Assembly: GCF_900177535.1 (NCBI RefSeq)
Contig: NZ_FXAJ01000005.1
Span: 1 to 64,000 of the forward strand
Source: Priestia filamentosa
Lineage (GTDB): Bacteria; Bacillota; Bacilli; Bacillales; Bacillaceae_H
Reading direction: 5' to 3'
DNA: 64,000 nt
This document shows positions 8,472 through 17,207 of the stretch, in pieces. The first letter of the stretch is position 1, and every line of letters starts with the position of its first letter. The notes below the pieces were generated by a model. The model made no database searches. It saw only the letters and a list, made by a program, of their open reading frames with translations, and was not told where the DNA came from. The translations under genes were made by a program, and so were the position numbers.

Positions 8472-9038
8472 ATTGACTCCTCCTCTTTTCTTCCTAATAA
8501 TTAAAAACTATATTTCCGATGGTTTAAGTCAGATTAATTTCAATAAAAACTCTACTCTCTTTACAAAAAAGAAGAGCATATTTCATAAATACACCTTTAT
8601 ATTATGCTAAAAAATGAGGATGTTGAAGAAATTTTAGCACAATTAGCTAGTTTGTCAACCTTCAATTCCGACTATTTTTATCGACTAAGTCATTTATCTG
8701 AAATTATAACACATTACATTTTAAATTGTTATAATTTTTTCATTATTTATTATATTTTTTTGTGTCATCTCTTTCTTTCATTAAAAAATATTATATACTT
8801 CATGTTTAAGGGGATAATTTTGTCATATCTTCTAACATTATTTTCTGATTTTGTTATCTTTGCTAACAACTTTTTTGAATAATAGATTGGTGATATGTTA
8901 ACATCCACAAGAATAATTTATCTCATTTTCTTTCATATAAAGAAGAAACAGATCTGCTATAAATTCAAAAGAAGTAAGACGTAATAAGATTTTAAATGTT
9001 TTAAATTTTACTACTATTCAATACAGCAAAGAATAGTA

Positions 9039-9068
9039 TTGCTTTCTGTTTCCCTTCCCCTATATAAT
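9039..9068 (+). promoter_or_regulatory. alsT-type gene promoter
   Basis: TTGCTT (9039-9044) and TATAAT (9063-9068) are separated by 18 bases. Transcription should start near 9075, right at the edge of the GlnR/TnrA box. Confidence 0.7.
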
Positions 9069-9076
9069 ATTATTTA

Positions 9077-9093
9077 TGTTAGAAAAGTTCACA
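9077..9093 (+). promoter_or_regulatory. GlnR/TnrA operator
   Basis: TGTTAGAAAAGTTCACA fits the consensus TGTNA-N7-TNACA at every fixed position. It lies at about +2 to +18 of the predicted transcript, a position suited to repression. B. subtilis alsT is known to be repressed by TnrA under nitrogen limitation. Confidence 0.75.
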
Positions 9094-9141
9094 TACATCT
9101 AGAGTTGTAAATCATTATTTTTTCATAAGGGGGAATTATTA

Positions 9142-10566
9142 ATGGATTTATTAAATGATGTAGTTCTTACGATAAATGATGCCCTTTGGACATACGTTCT
9201 TATCGCTTTGTTACTTATACTAGGACTATATTTTACACTTCGCTCAAGATTTCTGCAGTTTCGTTTACTAAAAGAAATGTTTAGGTTGCTGACAGAGAAG
9301 CCTGCTTCAAAAGAAAAAGGTAGCATTTCAGCATTCCAAGCTTTTTGTATTAGTATGGCTGCTCGTGTTGGAACAGGAAACATTGCCGGAATTGCTCTTG
9401 CTCTTTCAATCGGTGGACCTGGTGCTATTTTTTGGATGTGGATTGTAGCACTTGTTGGTTCTGCCTCAGGTTTTGTTGAAAGCACATTAGCTCAAATTTA
9501 CAAAGTTCCAAATAAAGGCGCTTTCCGCGGTGGACCTGCTTATTATATGGAAAAAGGATTAAAGAAACGTTGGCTTGGTGTTTTATTCGCTATTCTGATT
9601 ACTATTTCATTTGCTTTTGTATTTGTTGCTGTACAAGCCAATACAATTACACTCGCTTTTGAACAGTCGTTTAATGCTAATCGACTTGTAGTTGGAATTA
9701 TCGTTCTAATCGCTTTTGGTATCATTATTTTTGGTGGTATTCAACGTATAGCAAAAATGTCAGAATACATTGTAGTCTTCATGGCAGGTCTTTATATCCT
9801 CATTGCACTTGTAATTGTTTTAATCAACATCAACGAAATGCCATCTGTCATTTCTTCTATTGTGAAGCATGCATTTGGATTTGAACAATTTGCAGGAGGA
9901 ACGCTTGGAGCTGTTCTCCTTCAAGGTGTTAAACGTGGTTTATTCTCTAATGAAGCTGGTATGGGTAGTGCGCCAAACGCAGCGGCTACAGCAGATGTTA
10001 CCCACCCTGCTAAACAAGGCCTTATTCAAGCTTTAGCTGTTCTAATTGACACATTGGTTATTTGTTCAAGTACAGCTTTCATCGTACTTTTAACAGATGC
10101 CTATAAGACACCTGGCTTAGATGGTGTTCAAATTACACAAGTAGCACTAGGAGAACATATTGGAGGATGGGCTTCATCTCTTCTTGCTATTATGATTTTC
10201 CTTTTCGCTTTTAGTACTCTTATTGGAAACTATTACTACGGTGAAACAAACGTAGAATTCGTTAAAACAAATAAAGTTATTATTTTCATTTACCGTATTC
10301 TTGTTCTCGCAATGATCCTGTTTGGAGCTGTTGCAAAAGTAGATTTAGTTTGGAACTTAGCTGATCTATTCATGGGTCTTATGGCGTTTACAAACTTAAT
10401 TGCTATTGCATTCCTAGCAAAAACAGCATTTAGAGCTCTTAAAGATTATACAGATCAACGTAAACAAGGAAAAGATCCCGTCTTTTACAAAGACTCTCTT
10501 TCCCATATTGGCGAGCTTGAAGGTTGGGAAGAAAGACCAAAAGAAACTAAAAAACAAACAGTATAA
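9142..10566 (+). CDS. alsT: Na+/alanine or glutamine symporter (AGCS family)
   Basis: This 474-residue carrier has about 11 membrane segments and belongs to the alanine/glycine:cation symporter family. Family stretches include ARVGTGNIAGIALALSIGGP near residue 74, FRGGPAYYMEKGL near residue 129, and FSNEAGMGSAPNAAATADVT near residue 272. B. subtilis AlsT is thought to take up glutamine; the upstream GlnR/TnrA box supports a nitrogen-regulated amino-acid carrier, but substrate cannot be read from sequence. The start follows AAGGGGG, and the gene is monocistronic with a strong terminator. Confidence 0.88.
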   Translation: MDLLNDVVLTINDALWTYVLIALLLILGLYFTLRSRFLQFRLLKEMFRLLTEKPASKEKGSISAFQAFCISMAARVGTGNIAGIALALSIGGPGAIFWMWIVALVGSASGFVESTLAQIYKVPNKGAFRGGPAYYMEKGLKKRWLGVLFAILITISFAFVFVAVQANTITLAFEQSFNANRLVVGIIVLIAFGIIIFGGIQRIAKMSEYIVVFMAGLYILIALVIVLININEMPSVISSIVKHAFGFEQFAGGTLGAVLLQGVKRGLFSNEAGMGSAPNAAATADVTHPAKQGLIQALAVLIDTLVICSSTAFIVLLTDAYKTPGLDGVQITQVALGEHIGGWASSLLAIMIFLFAFSTLIGNYYYGETNVEFVKTNKVIIFIYRILVLAMILFGAVAKVDLVWNLADLFMGLMAFTNLIAIAFLAKTAFRALKDYTDQRKQGKDPVFYKDSLSHIGELEGWEERPKETKKQTV

Positions 10567-10571
10567 TTTAG

Positions 10572-10605
10572 AAAAGCGCCCCTCTAATTAGAGGGGCGCT
10601 TTTTT
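10572..10605 (+). terminator. alsT terminator
   Basis: A perfect palindrome (10572-10603) with GC-rich arms built on AGCGCCCCTC and GAGGGGCGCT runs into six T. Confidence 0.95.
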
Positions 10606-10656
10606 CATACCTTCTTTAGAAATGGGAACACTATGTCCTAAAGGAGGAAATTGCAA

Positions 10657-11439
10657 ATGTTTGATAGCTTTCTATTCCGCTTCTTCCGTCGTTCTGTTTT
10701 ATATCGACTTATTGTTATCATTCTACTGCTTTGCGTTATTTTTGGTGGACTTATTCATTTTCTTGAAGAAGAAACCTTTCCAACCGTTTTTGACGGAATA
10801 TGGTGGTCAATTGTCACGATATCTACAATTGGGTTCGGAGACTATGTTCCTCATACAGTAATTGGGCGTATTTTAGCTATGTTACTTATTTTAATTGGCA
10901 CAGGGTTTATCACGAATTATTTTGTAACACTTGCTAGAATGGCAGTTTCTAGAGAGAATGCTTATGTTGATGGAAGCCTCCCTTATAGAGGAAGTGATCA
11001 TATTGTTGTTGTTGGATGGAACGAGCGTACAAAACAACTTCTAGAGCTTTTTGCCCAATCTCATCTTGCTAAACATATTGTGTTAATTGACGAAACACTG
11101 GAAGAACGTCCTATGCTTTCTGCATACGTTCACTTTGTAAAAGGAAATCCCACACATGAGGATACACTTATAAAAGCAAATATTTCTGAAGCTCGGGAAG
11201 TGATGATTACAGCTAATCAACATAAAGCTGAAAACGAAGCAGATATGCAGGCTATTTTGACTATCTTAGCTGTTAAGGGACAAGATCGTCATATTCCTAT
11301 CACAGCAGAAGTTCTTTCTTCTCTACACGTCAAAAGTGCTAAACATGCTGGAGCCGGTAAAATAGTCGAAACAAATAAAATGATTAGTAAGCATATGTAC
11401 GAGCAGCTATTTTCAAAAGAAGGCTTTGTTAGAAAGTGA
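10657..11439 (+). CDS. yugO: Two-TM potassium channel with RCK domain (YugO-like)
   Basis: This 260-residue protein has an N-terminal pore module: a helix at about residues 13-35, a pore loop with the selectivity filter TISTIGFGD, and a second helix at about 70-90. A TrkA-N/RCK Rossmann domain (HIVVVGWNERTKQLLELF) follows and binds a regulatory ligand. It matches B. subtilis YugO, the K+ channel behind electrical signalling in biofilms. The filter is TIGFGD rather than TVGYGD. ATG at 10657 follows AAAGGAGG. In B. subtilis yugO is preceded by mstX; no mstX-like gene is present here. It stands alone between two terminators. Confidence 0.9.
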   Translation: MFDSFLFRFFRRSVLYRLIVIILLLCVIFGGLIHFLEEETFPTVFDGIWWSIVTISTIGFGDYVPHTVIGRILAMLLILIGTGFITNYFVTLARMAVSRENAYVDGSLPYRGSDHIVVVGWNERTKQLLELFAQSHLAKHIVLIDETLEERPMLSAYVHFVKGNPTHEDTLIKANISEAREVMITANQHKAENEADMQAILTILAVKGQDRHIPITAEVLSSLHVKSAKHAGAGKIVETNKMISKHMYEQLFSKEGFVRK

Positions 11440-11455
11440 GCTAACAAAGCCTTTT
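11420..11455 (+). terminator. yugO terminator
   Basis: A 13-bp stem (11420-11432 with 11441-11453) with an 8-base loop runs into TTTT. It overlaps the last codons of yugO. Confidence 0.85.
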
Positions 11456-11460
11456 CAAAT

Positions 11461-11865
11461 TCAATATAGAAGGCGTTGTTCCGCTTCTCTTAGGAGCTCC
11501 TGACCTAGTGGGATATATTCTTTTGGAAAAGAAGCATCGGGATCTTGCGGTTCTTGGAATTGATCAAATGAGCTCTTCACATTGCCAACATGAACTTGAT
11601 CATCTAAACCAATTTGATATTTATGAGAAAGCAAAAAAGGTGTTCTGAAACGCACTGTTGCTCCAGGGGCATCAAGCTGACCATCCACAGCTTGAAATGG
11701 AAGACGAAGAAACTGATACCCTACTTTATCATCTATCTTATAGTCAAATGACCCTTGATCATACTCCCATCCTCCCCCAATTGTATATCCTAAAGAACCT
11801 AAAGTTTCTTCTAAATCATGCAGCTTAAACACTCTTCCCTCAAGGTTTGAATGTAATTCAATCAT
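11461..11865 (-). CDS. yugN: YugN-like family protein
   Basis: This 134-residue soluble protein matches B. subtilis YugN, a family of unknown function. It has the conserved early stretch DLEETLGSLGYTIGGGWEYD and a strongly acidic middle. No membrane segment, signal peptide or catalytic motif is evident. ATG at 11865 follows GGGG with eight bases; an in-frame GTG at 11874 is less likely. It sits beside pgi, as in B. subtilis, but behind pgi's terminator, so it is transcribed separately. Confidence 0.8.
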   Translation of the reverse strand: MIELHSNLEGRVFKLHDLEETLGSLGYTIGGGWEYDQGSFDYKIDDKVGYQFLRLPFQAVDGQLDAPGATVRFRTPFLLSHKYQIGLDDQVHVGNVKSSFDQFQEPQDPDASFPKEYIPLGQELLREAEQRLLY

Positions 11866-11933
11866 AGTAAGCACCCCTTTTCTATGTTAACGTCTCCAAT
11901 ATTACTCTTTTTATCCTTTTGTATCGTTACAAA

Positions 11934-11970
11934 AAAAAACAGTCATAGCCTTAGGCTATGACTGTTTTTT
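11934..11970 (-). terminator. pgi terminator
   Basis: AGTCATAGCC pairs with GGCTATGACT around TTA, with six A and six T flanking. It follows the pgi stop on the minus strand. Confidence 0.92.
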
Positions 11971-11976
11971 CATTTA

Positions 11977-13326
11977 TTATTTTAAACGTTTTTCAAGCTC
12001 TGCTTTCTTTTCTTCAAATCCCGGTTTTCCAAGAAGTGCAAACATATTTACTTTGTATGCTTCTACACCTGGTTGATCAAATGGGTTAACACCTAAAAGG
12101 TAACCACTTACTGCGCAAGCTTTTTCAAAGAAGTAAGCAATATAACCGAATGTATAAGCATCAAGAGCTGGTGCTGTTACAAGTAAGTTCGGAACTCCTC
12201 CGTCTGTATGAGCAAGCATTGTTCCTTCAAGCGCTTTGTTATTAACAAAATCCACTGTTTCACCAGCTAGATAGTTTAAGCCATCTAAATCAGCCGCATC
12301 TTCTTCAATTGTTAACTCGTGACGAGGATTCTCAACGCGAATTACAGTTTCAAAAATATCACGACGACCTTCTTGAACATATTGTCCTAAAGAATGTAGG
12401 TCTGTTGAGAAGTTTGCTGAAGATGGATAAATTCCTTTTTGGTCTTTCCCTTCACTTTCTCCAAACAGTTGTTTCCACCACTCTGCAAAGTATTGAAGAG
12501 CTGGCTCATAGTTAATTAACATTTCAATTGTCTTACCTTTGTTGTAAAGAAGGTTACGAACTGCTGCGTATTGGTATGCTGCATTTTCTTCTAGGTTAGG
12601 CTTTGCAAAGTCTTCACTTGCAGCCTCTGCACCTTTCATCATGTCAGAAATGTTCGCCCCACTTACAGCAATCGGAAGAAGTCCAACTGCAGTTAGAACA
12701 GAATAACGACCACCAACATCGTCCGGAATCACGAATGTTTCGTATTTCTCTTCATCAGCAAGCGTTTTTAAAGCTCCACGTGCTTTATCTGTTGTAGCAT
12801 AAATACGACCACGTGCTTCTTCTTTTCCATATTTCTCTTCGAGAAGCTTACGGAAAATACGGAACGCGATCGCAGGTTCTGTTGTTGTTCCAGACTTAGA
12901 AATAACATTGATTGAGAAGTCTTTTCCATCAAGAAGATCCATTAAGTCTTTCATATATGTAGAGCTAATGTTATTTCCAACGAAAATCACTTGTGGCGTT
13001 TGACGTTTCTCTTTCGGTAATACGTTATAGAAAGAGTGTTGAAGCATTTCAATTGCTGCTCTTGCACCTAAATATGAACCACCAATTCCAATTACTAATA
13101 AAACATCTGAATCACTTTTAATTTTTTCAGCACTTTTCTCAATGCGAGCAAACTCTTCCTTATCATATTCTTTCGGAAGATTTACCCATCCTAAAAAATC
13201 GCTTCCTGCTCCTGTTTTATCATGGATAGCATGATGTGCTGCTTTTACAGCATCACTTAAGTATGTAATTTCATGCTCTTTGAAAAAAGTAAGTGCATTT
13301 GAGTAATCAAAACGAACATGTGTCAT
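11977..13326 (-). CDS. pgi: Glucose-6-phosphate isomerase
   Basis: This 449-residue cytosolic enzyme interconverts glucose-6-phosphate and fructose-6-phosphate in glycolysis and gluconeogenesis. Visible motifs are [18 protein letters not shown] near residue 78 and [19 protein letters not shown] near residue 143, the sugar-phosphate-binding SIS-type motifs. [15 protein letters not shown] lies near residue 205. Length fits the Gram-positive Pgi type. The start follows ATGGAGG, a sigma-A promoter lies about 40 bases upstream, and the gene is monocistronic. Confidence 0.97.
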   Translation of the reverse strand: MTHVRFDYSNALTFFKEHEITYLSDAVKAAHHAIHDKTGAGSDFLGWVNLPKEYDKEEFARIEKSAEKIKSDSDVLLVIGIGGSYLGARAAIEMLQHSFYNVLPKEKRQTPQVIFVGNNISSTYMKDLMDLLDGKDFSINVISKSGTTTEPAIAFRIFRKLLEEKYGKEEARGRIYATTDKARGALKTLADEEKYETFVIPDDVGGRYSVLTAVGLLPIAVSGANISDMMKGAEAASEDFAKPNLEENAAYQYAAVRNLLYNKGKTIEMLINYEPALQYFAEWWKQLFGESEGKDQKGIYPSSANFSTDLHSLGQYVQEGRRDIFETVIRVENPRHELTIEEDAADLDGLNYLAGETVDFVNNKALEGTMLAHTDGGVPNLLVTAPALDAYTFGYIAYFFEKACAVSGYLLGVNPFDQPGVEAYKVNMFALLGKPGFEEKKAELEKRLK

Positions 13327-13363
13327 AGATATGTTCCTCCATAAATTTTATTCTCTTTCTCTC

Positions 13364-13392
13364 ACTTTATCGAAACCGCTCATGGAATTCAA
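13364..13392 (-). promoter_or_regulatory. pgi promoter
   Basis: On the minus strand, TTGAAT (13387-13392) and TAAAGT (13364-13369) are separated by 17 bases. Confidence 0.6.
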
Positions 13393-13477
13393 GCAATGTT
13401 TCTCCATATTAGTACTTTCTTTTCAAAAATATTGTATAAATCCTGCATAGAAAGGTTTGAGCAGGACTAAAGGAGGA

Positions 13478-13497
13478 AAATCACTTAATAGAAGTGA
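13478..13497 (-). terminator. Terminator of the small anchored-protein gene
   Basis: TCACTT (13481-13486) and AAGTGA (13492-13497) form a short stem, followed on the minus strand by TTTTCC. It is weak but correctly placed just after the stop codon. Confidence 0.45.
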
Positions 13498-13498
13498 C

Positions 13499-13729
13499 TC
13501 ACTCTATACTTAACTCAAACTCTTCCATTGCTTTATTCAACCGCACGTATTCCCTTGAATCGAATGGGCGTAACGGGTGCTTATTCATTATCTCTCCATA
13601 CTGCTCAACTAATTTTTCTACTGCTTCCTGATCTAAGTATTCTTTCTTTGTAGCAGCATTAAACAAGAAAGCACTTGTGAACATCGTGATAAAAATAGTG
13701 GAACTTACAATGATTTGTTTCTTATACAT
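13499..13729 (-). CDS. Small hypothetical protein with N-terminal membrane anchor
   Basis: This 76-residue protein has one N-terminal hydrophobic segment (about residues 5-25) and a charged C-terminal part with EAVEKLVEQYGEIM. It looks anchored in the membrane with a short extracellular or periplasmic-face tail. ATG at 13729 follows GAGGTG with nine bases. Family not recognised. The ribosome-binding site lies in a small inverted repeat (CTCAT with ATGAG, about 13744-13762) that might hide it. Confidence 0.55.
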   Translation of the reverse strand: MYKKQIIVSSTIFITMFTSAFLFNAATKKEYLDQEAVEKLVEQYGEIMNKHPLRPFDSREYVRLNKAMEEFELSIE

Positions 13730-14033
13730 ACTAAACGTCACCTCATAGTTAGGATGAGATGATTTTTTTATTTCTATTCAATGTAATGGAATTCTTTAAG
13801 AAAAAAAGTGAAGACTAAAAAAGCATTCTACACCCCAAAAAAGACCTTAAAAATAAAAAAAAATATAATTTTTTTTACTGTCATTTTTCCGACTTTCTAT
13901 TTATTTAATAGCACAGAAATAGTTGAGCAACATAGAAGAGTCGTTGGGATGCAAGGCATCTCGAATTATTATATAATCGGTTCTAGAATAAAGTATCCGT
14001 CTAAAATTAGTATATTTGAAGGAGGTTTATCAT
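13730..14033 (+). other. mrp upstream region
   Basis: This is a very AT-rich stretch. A -10-like TATAAT at 13972-13977 with a weak -35 (ATGCAA, 13949-13954, spacing 17) is the best candidate for the mrp promoter. GATGC and GCATC (about 13948-13960) make a small hairpin between them. An open frame at 13808-14101 crosses the mrpA start in another frame and is not credible. Confidence 0.4.
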
Positions 14034-16454
14034 TTGTCATTGCTACACTTACTCGTACTATCGCCTTTCCTATTTGCGATACTTGTACCCTTTCTATATA
14101 GATATGTGCGAAAGGTTCATACAGGATGGTTTGTCCTTATTTTACCTCTTGCCTTATTTCTATATTTTCTCCAGTTCATTAAACTTACGAGCAGTGGCGA
14201 AGAAGTTGTTCGTACATTTGAATGGATTCCAAGCTTAGATATCAACTTCACTCTACATGTTGATGGGCTTGGTCTTTTATTTGCTTTACTTATTACAGGA
14301 ATCGGGTCTTTAGTTACTCTTTACTCTATTTATTATCTATCAAAAGATAAAGAGGCATTACATAATTTTTATGTATATCTTCTTCTCTTTATGGGAGCCA
14401 TGCTTGGAGTCGTGCTTTCTGATAATCTAATTGTTCTTTATACATTCTGGGAGATCACAAGCCTTTCCTCTTTTTTACTTATCGGATATTGGTATAAAAG
14501 AGAGAAGTCCCGATATGGAGCACAAAAATCAATGCTTATTACTGTTTTTGGAGGATTAGCTCTTTTAGGCGGCATTATTCTCTTGTACATGATGACGGGC
14601 ACATTTAGTATCCGTGAAATTATAGCTAACCTTGAGCTCCTAAAAGGAGAAGCTTTACTTTTACCTGCTCTTATCCTTGTTCTCTTAGGAGCATTCACAA
14701 AATCAGCTCAGTTTCCGTTCCATATTTGGTTACCAGATGCTATGGAAGCTCCCACTCCTGTTAGTGCTTACTTGCACTCAGCTACAATGGTGAAAGCAGG
14801 CATCTATCTTGTCGCTCGTTTAAGCCCTGTCTTCAGTGACCATGCTGCATGGTTTATTTTAATTTCTACCTTTGGAATTTTCACTTTGTTTTGGGGCTCC
14901 TTTTCTGCTGTAAAACAAACGGACTTAAAAGGAATTTTAGCTTTTTCAACAGTTAGTCAACTTGGAATGATTATGTCATTACTTGGGGTTGGAAGTGCGT
15001 CTTTACATTACGACTACTTAGAAAACAATATTTTTATCGTCGCTGTTACTGCTGCTATTTTCCATCTCATTAACCATGCTACTTTCAAAGGAAGCTTGTT
15101 TATGGTTGCAGGAATCGTGGACCATGAGACAGGAACACGCGATATTCGAAAACTTGGTGGTTTAATGGGGATTATGCCTGTTACTTTTACAATTGCTTTA
15201 ATTGGATCGTTCTCAATGGCTGGCATTCCTCCGTTTAACGGATTTTTGAGTAAAGAAATGTTTCTAACTGGGATGGTTAATGTTCTAAAGATGGATATTT
15301 ACCATATCGAAACATGGGGAATTCTTCTTCCAGTTATTGCATGGATAGCTAGTGTGTTCACCTTTGTATACAGCATGATTTTATTCTTTAGAACATTTAC
15401 AGGAAAACTTCAACTTGAGAAGCTTGAGAAAAAACCGCATGAAGCACCAGTTGGAATGCTTATATCACCAGTTATCTTAGCTTCCTTAGCTGTTATATTT
15501 AGTTTTTTTCCAAACATTTTATCTTCTACGCTTATTATACCGGCTATGAAATCGATACTTCCAACGATTGCTCAAAGTGGCCAAGAATTTGATGTAGAAA
15601 TCAAACATTGGCATGGATTTACACCTGAATTGTTTATGACGATTGGAATCATTGTAATAGGAACGATTCTTTTTCTTACTGTTCGAAAATGGTCCTTTAT
15701 TTATGAACGTTTTCCTCAAAAACTCGCTCTTAACTATGTTTATGATCAAGGGTTGGTTGGAACAGAACGTGGTTCAGCGTGGATTATGAAATCCTTCATG
15801 TCTGGCCATATTCGAGATTATCTTGTTTACATTTTTGTATTTCTATCTATTATTTCATTAAGCTCTCTCTTTGTGACAAATGCATTTCATCTTGACGTAA
15901 CAAATGTTGCCCCAATTGGAGTTTATGAAATAATCCTAAGTCTTCTAGCTGTCGGAGGTGCTGTCATCACCGTTCTTGCTAGAACACGTATGGTTGCCAT
16001 CATTGCAGCTGGTGTCGTTGGATATACGATTTCGCTATTCTTCGTTATCTTCAGGGCACCTGATTTAGCGCTTACACAGCTTGTTGTAGAAACAATCTCT
16101 GTTGCTTTATTTTTACTTTGTTTTTTCCATTTACCAGAAATCACAAAGAAACAAAAGCGTCTCAGATTTCGATTATTAAATTTACTTGTTTCAATCGGAG
16201 TAGGATTTGTTGTCACAATGTTTGGTATTGCCTCTCATAGCGAGAAACTATTTCCTTCTATTTCTAAATATTTTGTGGAGGAAAGCTATAAAGAAGCAGG
16301 TGGGAAGAATATTGTGAATGTTATCCTTGTAGACTTCCGTGGATTTGATACATTGTTTGAAATTACAGTACTTGGTATCGCTGCCTTTGGAATCTTTGCG
16401 ATTGTTAAATTACGTCTAACTAAAAGGAGTGAACGTGAACATGAAGGTAAATGA
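14034..16454 (+). CDS. mrpA: Na+/H+ antiporter subunit MrpA
   Basis: This is an 806-residue, approximately 20-helix membrane protein and the largest subunit of the multi-subunit Mrp cation/proton antiporter, related to NuoL of complex I. The NuoL-like half carries HIWLPDAMEAPTPVSAYLHS near residue 235 with a preceding lysine (TKSAQFPF) expected in the proton path. The C-terminal part is the MrpA-specific extension, ending near FEITVLGIAAFGIFAIVKLR. TTG at 14034 is the start, eight bases after AAGGAGG. It is the first gene of the operon. Mrp supports Na+ and alkali resistance. Confidence 0.96.
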   Translation: MSLLHLLVLSPFLFAILVPFLYRYVRKVHTGWFVLILPLALFLYFLQFIKLTSSGEEVVRTFEWIPSLDINFTLHVDGLGLLFALLITGIGSLVTLYSIYYLSKDKEALHNFYVYLLLFMGAMLGVVLSDNLIVLYTFWEITSLSSFLLIGYWYKREKSRYGAQKSMLITVFGGLALLGGIILLYMMTGTFSIREIIANLELLKGEALLLPALILVLLGAFTKSAQFPFHIWLPDAMEAPTPVSAYLHSATMVKAGIYLVARLSPVFSDHAAWFILISTFGIFTLFWGSFSAVKQTDLKGILAFSTVSQLGMIMSLLGVGSASLHYDYLENNIFIVAVTAAIFHLINHATFKGSLFMVAGIVDHETGTRDIRKLGGLMGIMPVTFTIALIGSFSMAGIPPFNGFLSKEMFLTGMVNVLKMDIYHIETWGILLPVIAWIASVFTFVYSMILFFRTFTGKLQLEKLEKKPHEAPVGMLISPVILASLAVIFSFFPNILSSTLIIPAMKSILPTIAQSGQEFDVEIKHWHGFTPELFMTIGIIVIGTILFLTVRKWSFIYERFPQKLALNYVYDQGLVGTERGSAWIMKSFMSGHIRDYLVYIFVFLSIISLSSLFVTNAFHLDVTNVAPIGVYEIILSLLAVGGAVITVLARTRMVAIIAAGVVGYTISLFFVIFRAPDLALTQLVVETISVALFLLCFFHLPEITKKQKRLRFRLLNLLVSIGVGFVVTMFGIASHSEKLFPSISKYFVEESYKEAGGKNIVNVILVDFRGFDTLFEITVLGIAAFGIFAIVKLRLTKRSEREHEGK

Positions 16455-16866
16455 TTTAATTTTAAAAACGGCTACGAACGTTGTGTCGTTCATTATCATC
16501 ACTTTCTCCATTTATCTGTTTTTCACTGGTCACTACACTCCTGGTGGCGGTTTTATCGGTGGATTAATGGCAAGTGGCGGTTTGTTATTGTTATTACTTG
16601 CTTATGATTTGAAAACGATTCAGTCAATTATCCCTTTTGATTTCAAAAAGGTGATTGCTACAGGGCTTTTAATAGCCGTTGCTACTGGAGTCGGTGGATT
16701 CTTCTTTGATGTACCTTTTCTTACTCATACATATGGGTATTTTGACCTTCCATTCTTTGGAGAACATACGGCTTTAGCAACAGCAACTCTGTTTGACTTG
16801 GGGGTTTATCTTGTTGTTGTGGGAATTACCATGACCATTATTCAAACGATTGGAGAGAGCGAATAA
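16441..16866 (+). CDS. mrpB: Na+/H+ antiporter subunit MrpB
   Basis: This 141-residue, four-helix subunit has the family stretch GGGFIGGLMASGGLLLLLLA near residue 35, preceded by HYTPGG. It overlaps the end of mrpA. Two starts are possible: GTG at 16435, five bases after GGAG, or ATG at 16441. I list the ATG because it gives the family-like N-terminus KVNDLILKT. It overlaps mrpC by one base at TAATG. Confidence 0.93.
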   Translation: MKVNDLILKTATNVVSFIIITFSIYLFFTGHYTPGGGFIGGLMASGGLLLLLLAYDLKTIQSIIPFDFKKVIATGLLIAVATGVGGFFFDVPFLTHTYGYFDLPFFGEHTALATATLFDLGVYLVVVGITMTIIQTIGESE

Positions 16867-17207
16867 TGGAAATATTAATGTCAATTGTATCAGGCATACT
16901 CTTCATGTGTGCAACGTATTTAATTTTGTCTCGTAGCTTACTACGGGTTATTATCGGAACTGTCCTTTTGAGTCATGGAGCTCATTTAATGATTCTTACA
17001 ATGGGCGGACTAAAAAAAGGAACAGTTCCCCTGTTAGGAGAAAATGCTTCTTCTTACACAGATCCATTGCCACAAGCTTTGATTTTAACCGCTATTGTTA
17101 TTTCTTTTGGGGTTACTGCTCTTTTCTTAGTTCTTGCATACCGCTCATATCAGGAATTAAAGACAGACGATATGAATGATTTAAAGGGGTGTGAGGACGA
17201 TGAGTAA
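16866..17207 (+). CDS. mrpC: Na+/H+ antiporter subunit MrpC
   Basis: This 113-residue, three-helix NuoK-like subunit has SRSLLRVIIGTVLLSHGAH near residue 22 and DPLPQALILTAIVISFGVTA near residue 63, both typical of MrpC/NuoK. Its ATG overlaps the mrpB stop, and its last eight bases overlap mrpD, consistent with coupled translation of a stoichiometric complex. Confidence 0.95.
   Translation: MEILMSIVSGILFMCATYLILSRSLLRVIIGTVLLSHGAHLMILTMGGLKKGTVPLLGENASSYTDPLPQALILTAIVISFGVTALFLVLAYRSYQELKTDDMNDLKGCEDDE

Larger units (their letters stand above)
8472..9141. other. Divergent regulatory region yezD / alsT
   Basis: This 670-base AT-rich region has no gene I can support. The right part holds the alsT promoter and a GlnR/TnrA box. 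The left part must hold the promoter of the sulfate operon. I looked there for an S-box (SAM) riboswitch and did not find its conserved core. An 8-bp inverted repeat, TGCTAAAA with TTTTAGCA (about 8604-8639), and an open frame of 92 codons at 8604-8882 rich in Phe, Ile and Leu look like AT-rich noise. Confidence 0.6.

Noticed and set aside
8243-8600. S-box (SAM) riboswitch before cysH or yezD
   Set aside because: I looked for the conserved S-box core on the minus strand and did not find it; only a small hairpin is present.
8604-8882. Open frame of 92 codons in the yezD-alsT intergenic region
   Set aside because: No ribosome-binding site, very AT-rich, composed mostly of Phe/Ile/Leu/Tyr runs and no recognisable motif.
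10622-10861. Open frame of 79 codons at the start of yugO
   Set aside because: It is another reading frame of the channel gene and lacks its own start signals.
13808-14101. Open frame of 97 codons ahead of mrpA
   Set aside because: Overlaps the mrpA start in another frame, starts without a ribosome-binding site and is poly-Lys/Ile from AT-rich sequence.
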